A stretch of 64,000 nucleotides of DNA from Chryseobacterium elymi (GTDB lineage Bacteria > Bacteroidota > Bacteroidia > Flavobacteriales > Weeksellaceae), in the NCBI RefSeq assembly GCF_003385495.1, contig NZ_QNUH01000002.1:248001-312000 (forward strand). The letters are read 5' to 3'. The translations under genes and the position numbers were made by a program. The notes beneath the pieces were generated by a model. That model saw only the letters and a program-made list of their open reading frames with translations, was not told where the DNA came from and searched no databases. Below are positions 28,436 through 36,942 of the stretch, one piece after another (position 1 is the first letter of the stretch; each line of letters opens with the position of its first letter).

Positions 28436-28978
28436 ATGAAAGCAGTCATAATAACAACATTTACATTGATGTTAGCTGGTATAACAGCAAAATCACAAGT
28501 CGCAATCGGAAAACAGAGCGTGGCTAATACTTCGGTTTCTTTAGAATTCGGCAATACCGAAAACAGAGGCTTTATCCTTCCCTACATAACCGACAAAACC
28601 GGTATTACGGTAGAAGGAAGCATCATCTATGACACAACAGATCATAAGGTAAAATACCTGAAAAGCTCAGGAGTATGGGTTAACCTTAGCGAAGACGACA
28701 GCACGGCAGCTACTATCGGAGCAGCAGATCTGTCTATACAAGGATTGGATAAAACAGAAAAAGCGACGGCAAAAACAGCTATCGGGGTTAATGGGGCAAC
28801 TGATACAACAGATGGTATTCTGGTATTAACTGACGCAGACAAAGCAATGATTCTGCCTCAGGTTGCAAGTCCTCATATAAATATCATCAACCCGGCATCA
28901 GGAATGATGGCGTACGATACTGTGAAAAAACAGCTTGCTATATATAATGGTACTGTATGGAGTTTCTGGAAGCCTTAA
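28436..28978 (+). CDS. Small secreted partner protein, paralogue of the 4741 gene (180 aa)
   Basis: This is an exported small protein of unknown function. The ATG at 28436 gives a signal peptide (MKAVIITTFTLMLAGITAKS); the longer frame from 28406 is less likely. The mature protein starts QVAIGKQSVANTSVSLEFG and ends GMMAYDTVKKQLAIYNGTVW then SFWKP. It is clearly homologous along its whole length to the 175-aa protein at 4741, including the KAMILP.VASPH.NIINP segment. It is encoded 80 bases downstream of the 2070-aa protein gene, as its paralogue is downstream of the 1159-aa gene. Conservation of the pairing suggests that the large and small proteins work together, possibly as stalk and cap, or as exported protein and anchor. 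Confidence 0.87.
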   Translation: MKAVIITTFTLMLAGITAKSQVAIGKQSVANTSVSLEFGNTENRGFILPYITDKTGITVEGSIIYDTTDHKVKYLKSSGVWVNLSEDDSTAATIGAADLSIQGLDKTEKATAKTAIGVNGATDTTDGILVLTDADKAMILPQVASPHINIINPASGMMAYDTVKKQLAIYNGTVWSFWKP

Positions 28979-29083
28979 TAATTTACAAACAGTACAGAAA
29001 ACTGGTCTGTGCAGTTATATTATAGATTTACTTTAAATGTCAATTTGAGCACCTAGAAAGGTGTCAAAGCAAAAAATTTAAAA

Positions 29084-29506
29084 ATGAACTTCAAAAATAT
29101 TCACATAGGACAAAAACTAATAGAGAGGGTTGCAGAAAGCGGGGTAGAAACATCCCGTATCTGCAATTTTTTGAAATGCAGCGTAGAAGAAACAGAAGAA
29201 ATGTATAAGGCTAAAAGTCTTGACTCTGAAATTCTGCTAAAGTGGAGCAAGCTTCTGAAGTATGATTTTTTCAGATTATATTCCCAACATCTGATCTTCT
29301 ATGCGCCACAGACAACAGCAGATGATAAGATAAAAGTTAAGAAGTCTTCACTCCCAAAATTCCGGAAAAATATTTATACTAAAGAAGTTATAGATTTTAT
29401 GATAGAACAGATAGAATCAAACAAAATGACAAAGGATGAGGTTGTGATAAAATACAGAATCCCTAAAACCACTTTACACAAATGGATAAGCAAATATAGA
29501 AGCTGA
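29084..29506 (+). CDS. Small HTH protein with transposase-type C-terminal HTH (140 aa)
   Basis: This is a probable DNA-binding protein. The N-terminal half (about 5-75) resembles a short XRE-like helical region (VETSRICNFLKCSVEETEEM then LLKWSKLLKYDFFRLYSQHL). The C-terminal 50 residues carry a helix-turn-helix of the IS-transposase/OrfA type (KEVIDFMIEQIESNKMTKDE, then IPKTTLHKWISKYRS). No catalytic transposase domain is encoded nearby and no inverted repeats were recognised, so a regulatory role is more likely than transposition. It lies 105 bases behind the small secreted partner gene on the same strand and is followed by a second HTH gene of similar type. Confidence 0.7.
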   Translation: MNFKNIHIGQKLIERVAESGVETSRICNFLKCSVEETEEMYKAKSLDSEILLKWSKLLKYDFFRLYSQHLIFYAPQTTADDKIKVKKSSLPKFRKNIYTKEVIDFMIEQIESNKMTKDEVVIKYRIPKTTLHKWISKYRS

Positions 29507-29746
29507 TAAAGCTGCTGGGAAAAGAACTACATATAAAATTGTACTTTGATAGAAAACCCGATATGGTAACTCAAGAATAATGGATACACTAGTAGATAGT
29601 GACCGGATAGCCTTATCTGTTTTTCCACAATAGCAAGGCTATATACTTATAGATAAGGTTTCATAAAAATATATGAAATACTAGAACTCTGAATTTACTC
29701 TAACAGCTGCCGGACAAACTTTAATAGCAACTAATCTTATATTAAA

Positions 29747-30082
29747 ATGAATCAAAATACGAATACCAAACCAGACTACAAAGCTATCTACAGAGACATT
29801 CTGCATCAGAAATTTCCGCATAAAATGGAGGAATGCCTGCCACTCATCGAGAAAAAGCATTTGGCTGCCATAGATATCCTTGCACTTAATCAGAAAATCT
29901 TTGGTCAACTTAACGCAGATTCTAAGAAAATAAATCAGAAATACCGCTCCTATAGCAAATCGGATATTTTGCAAATCTTAGATTATCAGAAAAAAAAGAA
30001 GCTCAACAATAAACAAGTAGCAATACATTTCAACCTAAGCAGAAACTCAGTTTCTAAATGGAAAAAAATATTTTTAGTGTGA
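29747..30082 (+). CDS. Small HTH protein (111 aa)
   Basis: This is a probable DNA-binding protein. The first 60 residues are charged and helical (KPDYKAIYRDILHQKFPHKM). The C-terminal 45 residues form a helix-turn-helix (SKSDILQILDYQKKKKLNNK, then HFNLSRNSVSKWKKIF), similar in style to the C-terminus of the 140-aa protein just upstream and to transposase OrfA proteins. It ends about 100 bases before a perfect hairpin. It is probably the last gene of the group containing the giant secreted protein. No partner transposase is visible. A role in regulating the secreted-protein module is an inference from position. Confidence 0.65.
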   Translation: MNQNTNTKPDYKAIYRDILHQKFPHKMEECLPLIEKKHLAAIDILALNQKIFGQLNADSKKINQKYRSYSKSDILQILDYQKKKKLNNKQVAIHFNLSRNSVSKWKKIFLV

Positions 30083-30155
30083 CGAACTATTTAACTTGTG
30101 GGCACCAGGGTTACTTTAACAGTCAAAAATCTATGGATAAATATCTTAAAATATC

Positions 30156-30204
30156 ATCCAAAATTTTGGATAAAACAAAATAGAGTTGGCAAATTGCCAA
30201 CTCT
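30156..30204 (+). terminator. Palindrome plus terminator after the second HTH gene
   Basis: A perfect 16-bp palindrome (ATCCAAAATTTTGGAT, 30156-30171) is followed by a hairpin of 11-bp arms (AGAGTTGGCAA and TTGCCAACTCT, 30182-30204). The second is a good terminator for the 29747 gene. The rest of 30205-30584 shows no gene. Confidence 0.65.
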
Positions 30205-30584
30205 ATTATATTCAAATTGTAACTTTTTCTAAGTTACTAAAAGCTAATGCTCATAGTCAAAAGATTCGAACCAAATCACCTACTATCTAAATAACAACAA
30301 TATATCTTCTAAAAAAATAATTAAATGAAAAGGATTCAACAGCCAATATCATTCACGTTACCTTAAAAAGATTTTTTTGGTAATGGCAATTATTATACAG
30401 ATCATAAAATAAGCCAAAACGGCAAAAAGCTACATTAACAGTTATGATTCAGATTTCTTGAAATATAACTTAACCTGAATCATGGCAGTAAATTGTAGAT
30501 GATTAAAATAGACGTTCTATACTATTTAAAGAGGATGATTCGAATATTAGCAAGCTCATATACAGCCTATTAAAACTTTTATCT

Positions 30585-30607
30585 AAATCCCGGGTTAACC
30601 GGGATTT
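30585..30607 (-). terminator. Terminator of the PIG-L/symporter operon
   Basis: AAATCCCGG pairs with CCGGGATTT just beyond the DUF2911 gene's stop on the minus strand. Confidence 0.7.
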
Positions 30608-30626
30608 TAATTTCTGATATTCAAAT

Positions 30627-31145
30627 TTATTTGATCTCTACAGGAACTGAGATTTTATCCCAATCCATTGTGAATCCGTTATTGTTTATTTTATACACTA
30701 AAGTTTCCTGTGTTGCTGATAAAGCCTTGGTTTTTACATCAACACGTAAAGCATCTTTTCCTTCTTCGTACTTATAAGCGCCCCATTGTTTTGGCTCTTT
30801 GTTAAAAATCGCAGTCCAGGTTCCACTTTGTTTAGGGATTAAGAAAAAGCTGTATTTACCTGCAGGAAGCTTTTTACCCTGAACGGTAATGTCTTTATCC
30901 GTTTCGAAAGTAGTTGCTTCATTGGCACCTGCACGCCAGACTTTATCATAAGCTTCCAGACCACCCCAGATGGTACGCCCTTTAACAGAAGGACTGCTAT
31001 AGGCTATGGTAATGGTAGCATCTTTAATTTTTCCTGTAGCAGTAGCCGGAGGACTTGCTGGTTTTTTAGCTTCCTGCGCAAAGGCATTCACTGAAATTGT
31101 CATTGCAGCTACAAGTACGGTAGCAGTTTTGATCATTGCTTTCAT
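30627..31145 (-). CDS. DUF2911 domain exported protein (172 aa)
   Basis: This is a secreted or periplasmic protein of the DUF2911 family, whose function is not established. It has a signal peptide ([20 protein letters not shown] then AFAQ), a short proline/alanine linker, and one beta-rich domain with family hallmarks [34 protein letters not shown] and [12 protein letters not shown]. The full length is normal for the family. It starts 30 bases downstream of the symporter stop and is the last gene of the minus-strand operon, followed by a terminator. Its presence beside a secreted deacetylase and a sodium symporter suggests a role in handling the same substrate, but this is an inference. Confidence 0.88.
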   Translation of the reverse strand: MKAMIKTATVLVAAMTISVNAFAQEAKKPASPPATATGKIKDATITIAYSSPSVKGRTIWGGLEAYDKVWRAGANEATTFETDKDITVQGKKLPAGKYSFFLIPKQSGTWTAIFNKEPKQWGAYKYEEGKDALRVDVKTKALSATQETLVYKINNNGFTMDWDKISVPVEIK

Positions 31146-31175
31146 AATAATATTTTTGTTTGATTGTTTATTTGC

Positions 31176-32867
31176 TTACGAATTTACTGCTTTCGGCTTA
31201 TAAAACAGTAATCCGATTGCAGAAAATATAATAACTGCTGCTGCCCCAATAACATTAAGCCAAAGGAAGGAAATGATATCGAACTGATAAACGGCAATAA
31301 CCGTAATTTCTGATAAAATTGCAGAAATAAATACAATCGCCCCGTTAACTTTTTTATAATAAAATGCGACAAGAAAAATTCCCAAGATCGGGCCGTAGAA
31401 AAGAGAACCCAATACATTAACCGCTTCAATAAGGGAGCCCATCTGGGTGGCAAACATGGCAACACCGATTGAGAAAATACCCCACGCTAAGGTGTGCAGG
31501 CGACTGTACTTCAATTCGGTTTTTTCATCAGGAATTTCTTTGCTGAATATCAAATGAACATCTTTTAATGAGCAGGCAGCAAGGGAATTCAGCGCTGCGG
31601 AAATTGACCCCCAGCTGGCCAGAAAAATAACGGCAAACAGTAAACCGATCATTCCTACAGGCAAGGTATTTTTCACGAAATACAGGAAAATGTAATTGGT
31701 ATCCGTTTTCTCCGCATTGTAGTTTGAATGATTGATTGCCTCTTCTACCCTGCCGTGAAGTTCTTTTACCTGAGTTTGTGTATTTTTAAAATCCTCTATT
31801 CTTTCTTTAAGTTGGGGAGAATGAGTTTCTTTCAGCTTTAGAATTTCTTTCGATTCTGCATTAAATTTGAGTTGTAAATCCTGATGCTCTTTTTCAAAAA
31901 CCGCAGCCTGTTCAGGTTTTATTTCCTTTAAATGCTGATACGAGCGTTCGTTAAAATAAATCGGAGCCGGTTTTAGAGAAAAGAATGCAAAAAGCAAAGC
32001 ACCGATCAAAAGAATAGCAAACTGCATAGGAATTTTAACCAATCCGTTCAACAGCAGGCCCATTTTTGCATTGGTATTGTCTTTCGCAGTAATATACCTC
32101 CCGACCTGACTCTGGTCTGTACCGAAGTAAGAAAGCGCCAGAAAAAAACCGCCGATCAGCCCGCTCCAGATATTGTATTTATCTTTCCAATCGAATTCTG
32201 TAGTGATTACATTGAGCTTTCCGGATTTCCCTGCCAGATACAGTGCATCGTTAAAACCAATTCCATTCGGCATATTCTGAATAAGCAGATACCCGGCAAA
32301 AGCCATGGTTCCCAGAATAATGAGAAACTGTAATTTTTGGGTATGAGCGATCGCTTTTGCTCCGCCAACATAGGTATAAATCAACAGAATGCCCCCCGTT
32401 AAAACATTAGTCAAATAAATATTCCAGTTTAAAACGCTTGATAAGATGATACTCGGAGCATAAATACTGATTCCTGTGGATAAGCCTCTGGAAAAAAGAA
32501 AAAGCAGAGAAGTGAGTACCCTTGTTTTTTTATCAAAACGGTTTTCCAGATATTCATAGGCGGTGTACACATTTAAGCGCTGAAAAATCGGGATGAAAGT
32601 GATACAGATAACAATCATCGCCAAAGGCAAACCAAAGTAATACTGAACGAAACGCATACCGTCTGTATAAGCCTGTCCCGGTGCCGAAAGAAAAGTAATG
32701 GCACTTGCCTGTGTAGCCATAATCCCTATCAGCACAATGTACCAGGGCATTTTATTATCTGCTTTCAGGTAGGATTCGTTGCTTTTTTGGCCACGGCCGA
32801 TAAATACGCCGTAAACAACCACTGCAACAAGTGTAAAAATGAGAACAGTCCAGTCTATAGTACTCAT
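31176..32867 (-). CDS. Sodium:solute symporter (SSS family) with coiled-coil insert (563 aa)
   Basis: This is an inner-membrane sodium-coupled transporter with about 13 membrane helices. SSS family features include the N-terminal helix followed by SNESYLKADNKMPWYIVLIG, the conserved ATQASAITFLSAPGQAYTDG segment in helix 2, and the YTYVGGAKAIAHTQKLQ element. An unusual charged insert of about 80 residues (around 300-385, NERSYQHLKEIKPEQAAVFE to EEAINHSNYNAEK), predicted coiled coil, interrupts the membrane part. The start codon overlaps the stop of the 34-aa peptide gene in an ATGA arrangement, implying translational coupling. The substrate is unknown; a sugar or amino-sugar product of the co-encoded deacetylase is plausible. 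Confidence 0.9.
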   Translation of the reverse strand: MSTIDWTVLIFTLVAVVVYGVFIGRGQKSNESYLKADNKMPWYIVLIGIMATQASAITFLSAPGQAYTDGMRFVQYYFGLPLAMIVICITFIPIFQRLNVYTAYEYLENRFDKKTRVLTSLLFLFSRGLSTGISIYAPSIILSSVLNWNIYLTNVLTGGILLIYTYVGGAKAIAHTQKLQFLIILGTMAFAGYLLIQNMPNGIGFNDALYLAGKSGKLNVITTEFDWKDKYNIWSGLIGGFFLALSYFGTDQSQVGRYITAKDNTNAKMGLLLNGLVKIPMQFAILLIGALLFAFFSLKPAPIYFNERSYQHLKEIKPEQAAVFEKEHQDLQLKFNAESKEILKLKETHSPQLKERIEDFKNTQTQVKELHGRVEEAINHSNYNAEKTDTNYIFLYFVKNTLPVGMIGLLFAVIFLASWGSISAALNSLAACSLKDVHLIFSKEIPDEKTELKYSRLHTLAWGIFSIGVAMFATQMGSLIEAVNVLGSLFYGPILGIFLVAFYYKKVNGAIVFISAILSEITVIAVYQFDIISFLWLNVIGAAAVIIFSAIGLLFYKPKAVNS

Positions 32868-32968
32868 GCCCAGAATTTAGTAAACAAATAATAAAATACG
32901 ATCTGCAATACTAATGCAGCTGCTAGTAATATGTACCAGGTAGTCCAGTTTTTGAGTGGTTTGTTCAT
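32864..32968 (-). CDS. Small membrane peptide between PIG-L and symporter genes (34 aa)
   Basis: This short frame would be missed by usual length cut-offs. It encodes MNKPLKNWTTWYILLAAALV then LQIVFYYLFTKFWA: a basic N-terminus, then one hydrophobic helix of about 21 residues rich in aromatics. Its ATG overlaps the PIG-L gene's stop codon (TAATG, sharing one base), and its TGA overlaps the symporter ATG (ATGA). This tight double overlap fills exactly the space between two real genes. That is strong evidence for a translated gene and for coupling. By analogy with small subunits of other sodium:solute symporters it may stabilise or direct the transporter, but this is an inference. Confidence 0.8.
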   Translation of the reverse strand: MNKPLKNWTTWYILLAAALVLQIVFYYLFTKFWA

Positions 32969-35475
32969 TAGTTTTTCTGTGCAGATAAAAAGTTTAAAAA
33001 TAAACGTGCCGCCCCGACATTTCCTGCAGGCAGCTGTCTGAAAAATGCCAACGGTGTGTAAATAAAATTACCCTTCCCATATTTGGCACATAAAGTTGAT
33101 CCCTGCAGAGGCTCCTCACCTGTATCGTGCATTTCAAAAAGCGGTTCATACGCTGCATCCCATTGAGCAGGGAAATAGGCACCGCGCTCCTGTACCCAGT
33201 CTTTAAAATCATCCGCAGTAATTTTGTTCGGAAAGTTAAGTAATTTATGATTGGGATTTAAAAAGGTAACCGCAGCATTTTCTTCAGTAACACGCTTATT
33301 GGCAATACTGAAACTGTACATTCCCAATTGGTCAACGGTTGTATCCTGGTTGGTGTTATACTGCATCACCAGATTACCGCCGGCTTTTACATAAGACCAT
33401 AGAAAAGGCATCCAGCGACCCAGCTTTTTCTCCGTGTTATTGGCACGAACACCCAATACAATGGCATCATATTGCGACAGCTTGTTTTGACTGCCGTTTC
33501 CAGCAGATTCATTTAAGTTGCCATAAAAATCTTCGTCTTTCAAAACATCCACCTGAATACCTGCAATGCGTAGGAACTCAGGAATGAAATCGCCCGCGCC
33601 TTCTATGTAACCTACTTTTTTAACCTTCACCTGAATATCGCCTTTCATTACGGTTACAGATGCAGGCGTAAAATATTGTAAGGAAGGTAAATGCGGATAT
33701 TGAATTAATACCTGTTTTTTATTATAAGTGACTCCGTCTGCAACAAAATTGGCATCCAATTGCAAACGAGCCGAATGTATTGTGGCAAGCTTAGTTTTTG
33801 GAATAACGTAGTCGACAGTAAAATCATTCCCATTGAGCGAACTTAAATCAGCGCCCCCTAATCGTTCCCCGTTATACATCAGGTTTAAGACACCCTTATT
33901 TTTGAACTGTTTGTTGGAATTAACCTTAACATTTAAACTCAAATGTAAATCTTCATTTTCCTTGACCACATAAAGCGGTTGGGTGAATTTCAGTTCCAAT
34001 GCAGGAACAATGCGCAAGGCTTCAACCACATCACCACGCACAGGGTCTAATTTCTTGAAAGATAAAGGAAGCTTAACCTTAAACTTTTCCGAACCTATTT
34101 TTAAACCAAGCAAAACATTCAGTGGTGATTCTGCCTCAGGCAAACCGGTTAAAGTATCATTCGGAACAGAAAAAGTGGCTGCGTCCTTGGCTGGTTTTGC
34201 CAACCAGTAAGGTTCTGTGAGCGCTGCATCAGCAGGAATCTGAATATCATGCTGAATGGTAATTAAAGAATCTTTTGACAGTTTTCTGTTGAAGCTTTCT
34301 GATTGACTTAACCATTTAACGTTTTCTAAAACGACAGGATTTACAGTTCTTGAAATTAAATTTAACCTGAAATTGTAATGATCCCCGGCAACAGCTTCAG
34401 CCTGATTGGTAACCACCTCACCCATAAAACCGGCACAGCTTAAAATGATATGATCAAGAGATTTAAGTTTATCCTTTTTCAGGTCTCCATCTTTGAGTGC
34501 CATTACCTTTTTTCGCAAAGCAAGCAAAGCAGGCAAGCTAAGGTCCGGATTATTGAAATTGAAAGCAGAAATAATTTTATCCAATGACTGGTCAATATCA
34601 GCACTTCCTTGTGAAGTCCAGGTTTTAAATACGCCATCGAAAAGTGTTGTTTTTGCAGGCTCACCAATAACATGGGCAAAATATTCAGTTCTGATGCCGG
34701 CTACAGACTGTGTTCCCGCACCCTGGCTTTTATGTAAACTTCTGCTTAATCCTGCCAGTTCACCATAGCCCATTCCCAGTTGCGCATCATATTGCCCAAC
34801 GGTAACTTTCAGTTGATTTTCAGCTGTTGTATTGACTCCGCCAAACCGGAAAGTATTCCATAATACACGTTTTGGTTGCCATACATTAACATATTTTAGT
34901 TGATCTGGGAAAGCAGTTTTATCGCCCGCCAGCTTAAAAGCTTTTTCCGCCACCACGGCCGAAGCCGCATGTTGTCCGTGACCTGCCGCAGCAGTAGGAG
35001 GAAAACGACAAATGATAATATCAGGACGGAATTTACGGATGACCCAAACTACATCCGCTGTAATGCTATCTGCATCCCATTGTTTAAAGGTATCAGTCGT
35101 ATTTTTAGAGAACCCGAAATCAATCGCACGGGTAAAAAACTGTTGGGCGCCGTCTAATTTTCTTGCTTCTAAAAGCTCATGTGTTCTGATTAAACCCAAT
35201 GCGGCCCCCTGCTCAGTGCCTAATAAATTCTGCCCACCATCACCTCTGGTTAAAGACAAATAGCCCGTTTCTACATTTTGGTCGTTGATTAACCAGGAGA
35301 GTAATCCGGTGTTTTCATCATCGGGATGAGCCGCAAGGTATAAAACTTTAGGCAGGTGTTTAAGTGTTTTGAGTTCACGGTAAATTTCAGATGATTTTGA
35401 GGGCCGAACCTGCTGGGCCGAACAAAAAACCGTATAAAAGCCAAGAATAAATACAGTGCTTACTTTTTTGAACAT
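32968..35475 (-). CDS. Secreted large PIG-L family deacetylase (835 aa)
   Basis: This is an exported zinc-dependent N-deacetylase of the LmbE/PIG-L family, much longer than the cytosolic BshB type (about 240 aa). The signal peptide ends near residue 20 (FILGFYTVFCSAQQ). The PIG-L domain spans about 42-290, with the metal-binding and catalytic HPDDE at 50-54 (YLAAHPDDENTGLLSW), then TRGDGGQN and a histidine-bearing AAAGHGQHAASA near 165. Beta-sandwich regions follow. The C-terminal about 200 residues contain GDFIPEFLRIAGIQVDVL and LWSYVKAGGNLVMQYNT, resembling a ThuA/glutamine-amidotransferase-like fold. It is the first gene of the operon with the 34-aa peptide, symporter and DUF2911 protein. 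Probable substrates are N-acetylated glycans or glycoconjugates outside the cell. Confidence 0.9.
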   Translation of the reverse strand: MFKKVSTVFILGFYTVFCSAQQVRPSKSSEIYRELKTLKHLPKVLYLAAHPDDENTGLLSWLINDQNVETGYLSLTRGDGGQNLLGTEQGAALGLIRTHELLEARKLDGAQQFFTRAIDFGFSKNTTDTFKQWDADSITADVVWVIRKFRPDIIICRFPPTAAAGHGQHAASAVVAEKAFKLAGDKTAFPDQLKYVNVWQPKRVLWNTFRFGGVNTTAENQLKVTVGQYDAQLGMGYGELAGLSRSLHKSQGAGTQSVAGIRTEYFAHVIGEPAKTTLFDGVFKTWTSQGSADIDQSLDKIISAFNFNNPDLSLPALLALRKKVMALKDGDLKKDKLKSLDHIILSCAGFMGEVVTNQAEAVAGDHYNFRLNLISRTVNPVVLENVKWLSQSESFNRKLSKDSLITIQHDIQIPADAALTEPYWLAKPAKDAATFSVPNDTLTGLPEAESPLNVLLGLKIGSEKFKVKLPLSFKKLDPVRGDVVEALRIVPALELKFTQPLYVVKENEDLHLSLNVKVNSNKQFKNKGVLNLMYNGERLGGADLSSLNGNDFTVDYVIPKTKLATIHSARLQLDANFVADGVTYNKKQVLIQYPHLPSLQYFTPASVTVMKGDIQVKVKKVGYIEGAGDFIPEFLRIAGIQVDVLKDEDFYGNLNESAGNGSQNKLSQYDAIVLGVRANNTEKKLGRWMPFLWSYVKAGGNLVMQYNTNQDTTVDQLGMYSFSIANKRVTEENAAVTFLNPNHKLLNFPNKITADDFKDWVQERGAYFPAQWDAAYEPLFEMHDTGEEPLQGSTLCAKYGKGNFIYTPLAFFRQLPAGNVGAARLFLNFLSAQKN

Positions 35476-35574
35476 TTGAATTTGCTTTGCAGGACAAATA
35501 TAAGTAAATCATCTTTCTTTCAACCTTAAAAGAATGAGACTGTGAATTTCACAAAAAAACTGTTTAATTTTTTA

Positions 35575-35782
35575 TTAAACCATAAAAGGCACAAAAGATT
35601 TTATTTTTTAAACACTTTAGTACATTTTAGAAAGTTTAAAGGAATACCGCATAATTAAGTTCACATAAGATGAAAATCTTTGATTTTCAAAAAACTTTAG
35701 TGTACTTCTTATTCACAAAGTATATAACTTAAATAGCTTAAGTGTTTAAAAATCTTTTGTGACTTTTGTGGTTAAGTTTAAA
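35575..35782. repeat. MITE-like intergenic repeat, copy 1
   Basis: The element starts with TTAAACCATAAAAGGCACAA and ends with TTTTGTGACTTTTGTGGTTAAG, so its termini are inverted copies. It shares the interior strings TTTAAACACTTTAG, AAGTTCACATAAG and AAAATCTTTGATTTT with copy 2 at 37590-37794. No transposase is encoded. It lies between the PIG-L and ceramidase-like genes, and may also carry promoter or terminator functions. Confidence 0.75.
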
Positions 35783-35827
35783 CAGACTTTATCTATAAAT
35801 TAGAGTTTCAAAGAAAACAAAAACTAC

Positions 35828-36499
35828 TTATGTTTTTCTAATGGTATTCCGTGTAAGATAAATATAATTAAACATACAAAATGTGGCTGCCGCCCCGAAA
35901 GTATGCCATAAAAAGTGCGTTCCGAAACTCAACCATTCCCGTTTATCAATGATGCGGAAAGTAAGTGCGAGCGCAAACGACAATAAAGCAAAGCCTACCC
36001 ATTTGCCGGCTTTCCATTGGGTATAAATCAAATAACGTACTACCGAGAAAAGGACAAATGAAGCCATGATTGCATAATTTATGTTGATAAAGAGAGAAGT
36101 ATTATCTGCCAAAATCCAATTTCTTAAAGCCAACATGAGCATTAGGTATACAAGAACCATTACAACAGCATAGTACCATCTGGTGCTCTGAGCTACAAAA
36201 TAAAATCCGGCAGATAAACAGAGCAACATAATGGGCATCCAATCCATCATGATAAATACCGGCCATTGTCTGAATGAATGGTAAACAGTTCCCCCTATGG
36301 CACCAATATATAATAAAACTAAGCAGTAAGTTAAAAAAGGATATTCTTTAAAGTTACCCTTCATTTTAATGGTCCAAAAAATGGCTAAGGCTAAAAATAA
36401 CAGAGCAGTTACTGCATTAAATGGCTCAGGGAAAAACTGAGTCATATCTGTTTCTTTATATAACATGCCTCCGTCCGGAGGTATTTGGTTTATTGGCAT
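35828..36499 (-). CDS. Ceramidase-like integral membrane hydrolase, CREST superfamily (223 aa)
   Basis: This is a seven-helix inner-membrane protein of the alkaline ceramidase / CREST group, zinc-dependent hydrolases acting on lipid amides. Typical elements are visible: FFPEPFNAVTAL at about residue 21 (first helix, conserved Glu), GAIGGTVYHSFRQW in helix 3 (conserved Ser-His), DWMPIMLL in helix 4 (conserved Asp), and the terminal GTHFLWHTFGAAATF with two histidines that usually bind zinc. The full length matches the family. Sphingolipids are known from several Bacteroidetes, so a ceramide substrate is plausible. It lies alone on the minus strand between two repeats. An alternative start at the ATG encoding MLYKETDM is possible. 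Confidence 0.8.
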   Translation of the reverse strand: MPINQIPPDGGMLYKETDMTQFFPEPFNAVTALLFLALAIFWTIKMKGNFKEYPFLTYCLVLLYIGAIGGTVYHSFRQWPVFIMMDWMPIMLLCLSAGFYFVAQSTRWYYAVVMVLVYLMLMLALRNWILADNTSLFININYAIMASFVLFSVVRYLIYTQWKAGKWVGFALLSFALALTFRIIDKREWLSFGTHFLWHTFGAAATFCMFNYIYLTRNTIRKT

Positions 36500-36674
36500 T
36501 GTCTTTAATATACTTCTTCTAAATATAGAAAAAATTATGGCATGCTATACCCGGATGTGCCTGATTGTATTTATAAAAATGTTAATTCTACTCTCATTGC
36601 TCAATAGATCATATTTGAAATTATTTTTTGATTAAAAAGACGAACGTAAAGCTTTTATTATGAATGAGAAGAGA

Positions 36675-36870
36675 AAACCTAACAGGTCTTTTGAGACCTG
36701 TTAGGTTTAAAAAAATCCGCGTCATCTGCACAATCCGCGAGAGAAAATATCCACAAGATCTGTGGGAACCAATAATACAAGAAATTTGCTGGGCATTATT
36801 TTTAATTCACGCAAAGGCTTTTATTTTGATACTGCTGATTTCGGAGGGCAAAGAACAGAACCAACTTTGT
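36675..36870. repeat. Intergenic repeat with perfect hairpin, Chryseobacterium type
   Basis: A 15-bp perfect stem (AAACCTAACAGGTCT and its complement, 36675-36708) is followed by a string (ATCCGCGTCATCTGC, AATCCGCGAGA, ATCTGTGGGAA) of a kind I recognise as recurring between genes in Chryseobacterium genomes. On the minus strand the hairpin would terminate transcription of the 177-aa gene. A 62-codon open frame here is part of the repeat and not a gene. Confidence 0.6.
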
Positions 36871-36942
36871 TGATTCGATGAAGCGGACGTTTTGGCAGTA
36901 CGTTTAGCCACCAATGAAGCTGCAGTGCTTTGCTCACTTTGA

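Noticed and set aside
29084-30082. An insertion sequence made of the two HTH genes
   Set aside because: No catalytic transposase domain, terminal inverted repeats or target duplication could be seen, so they are described as HTH proteins.
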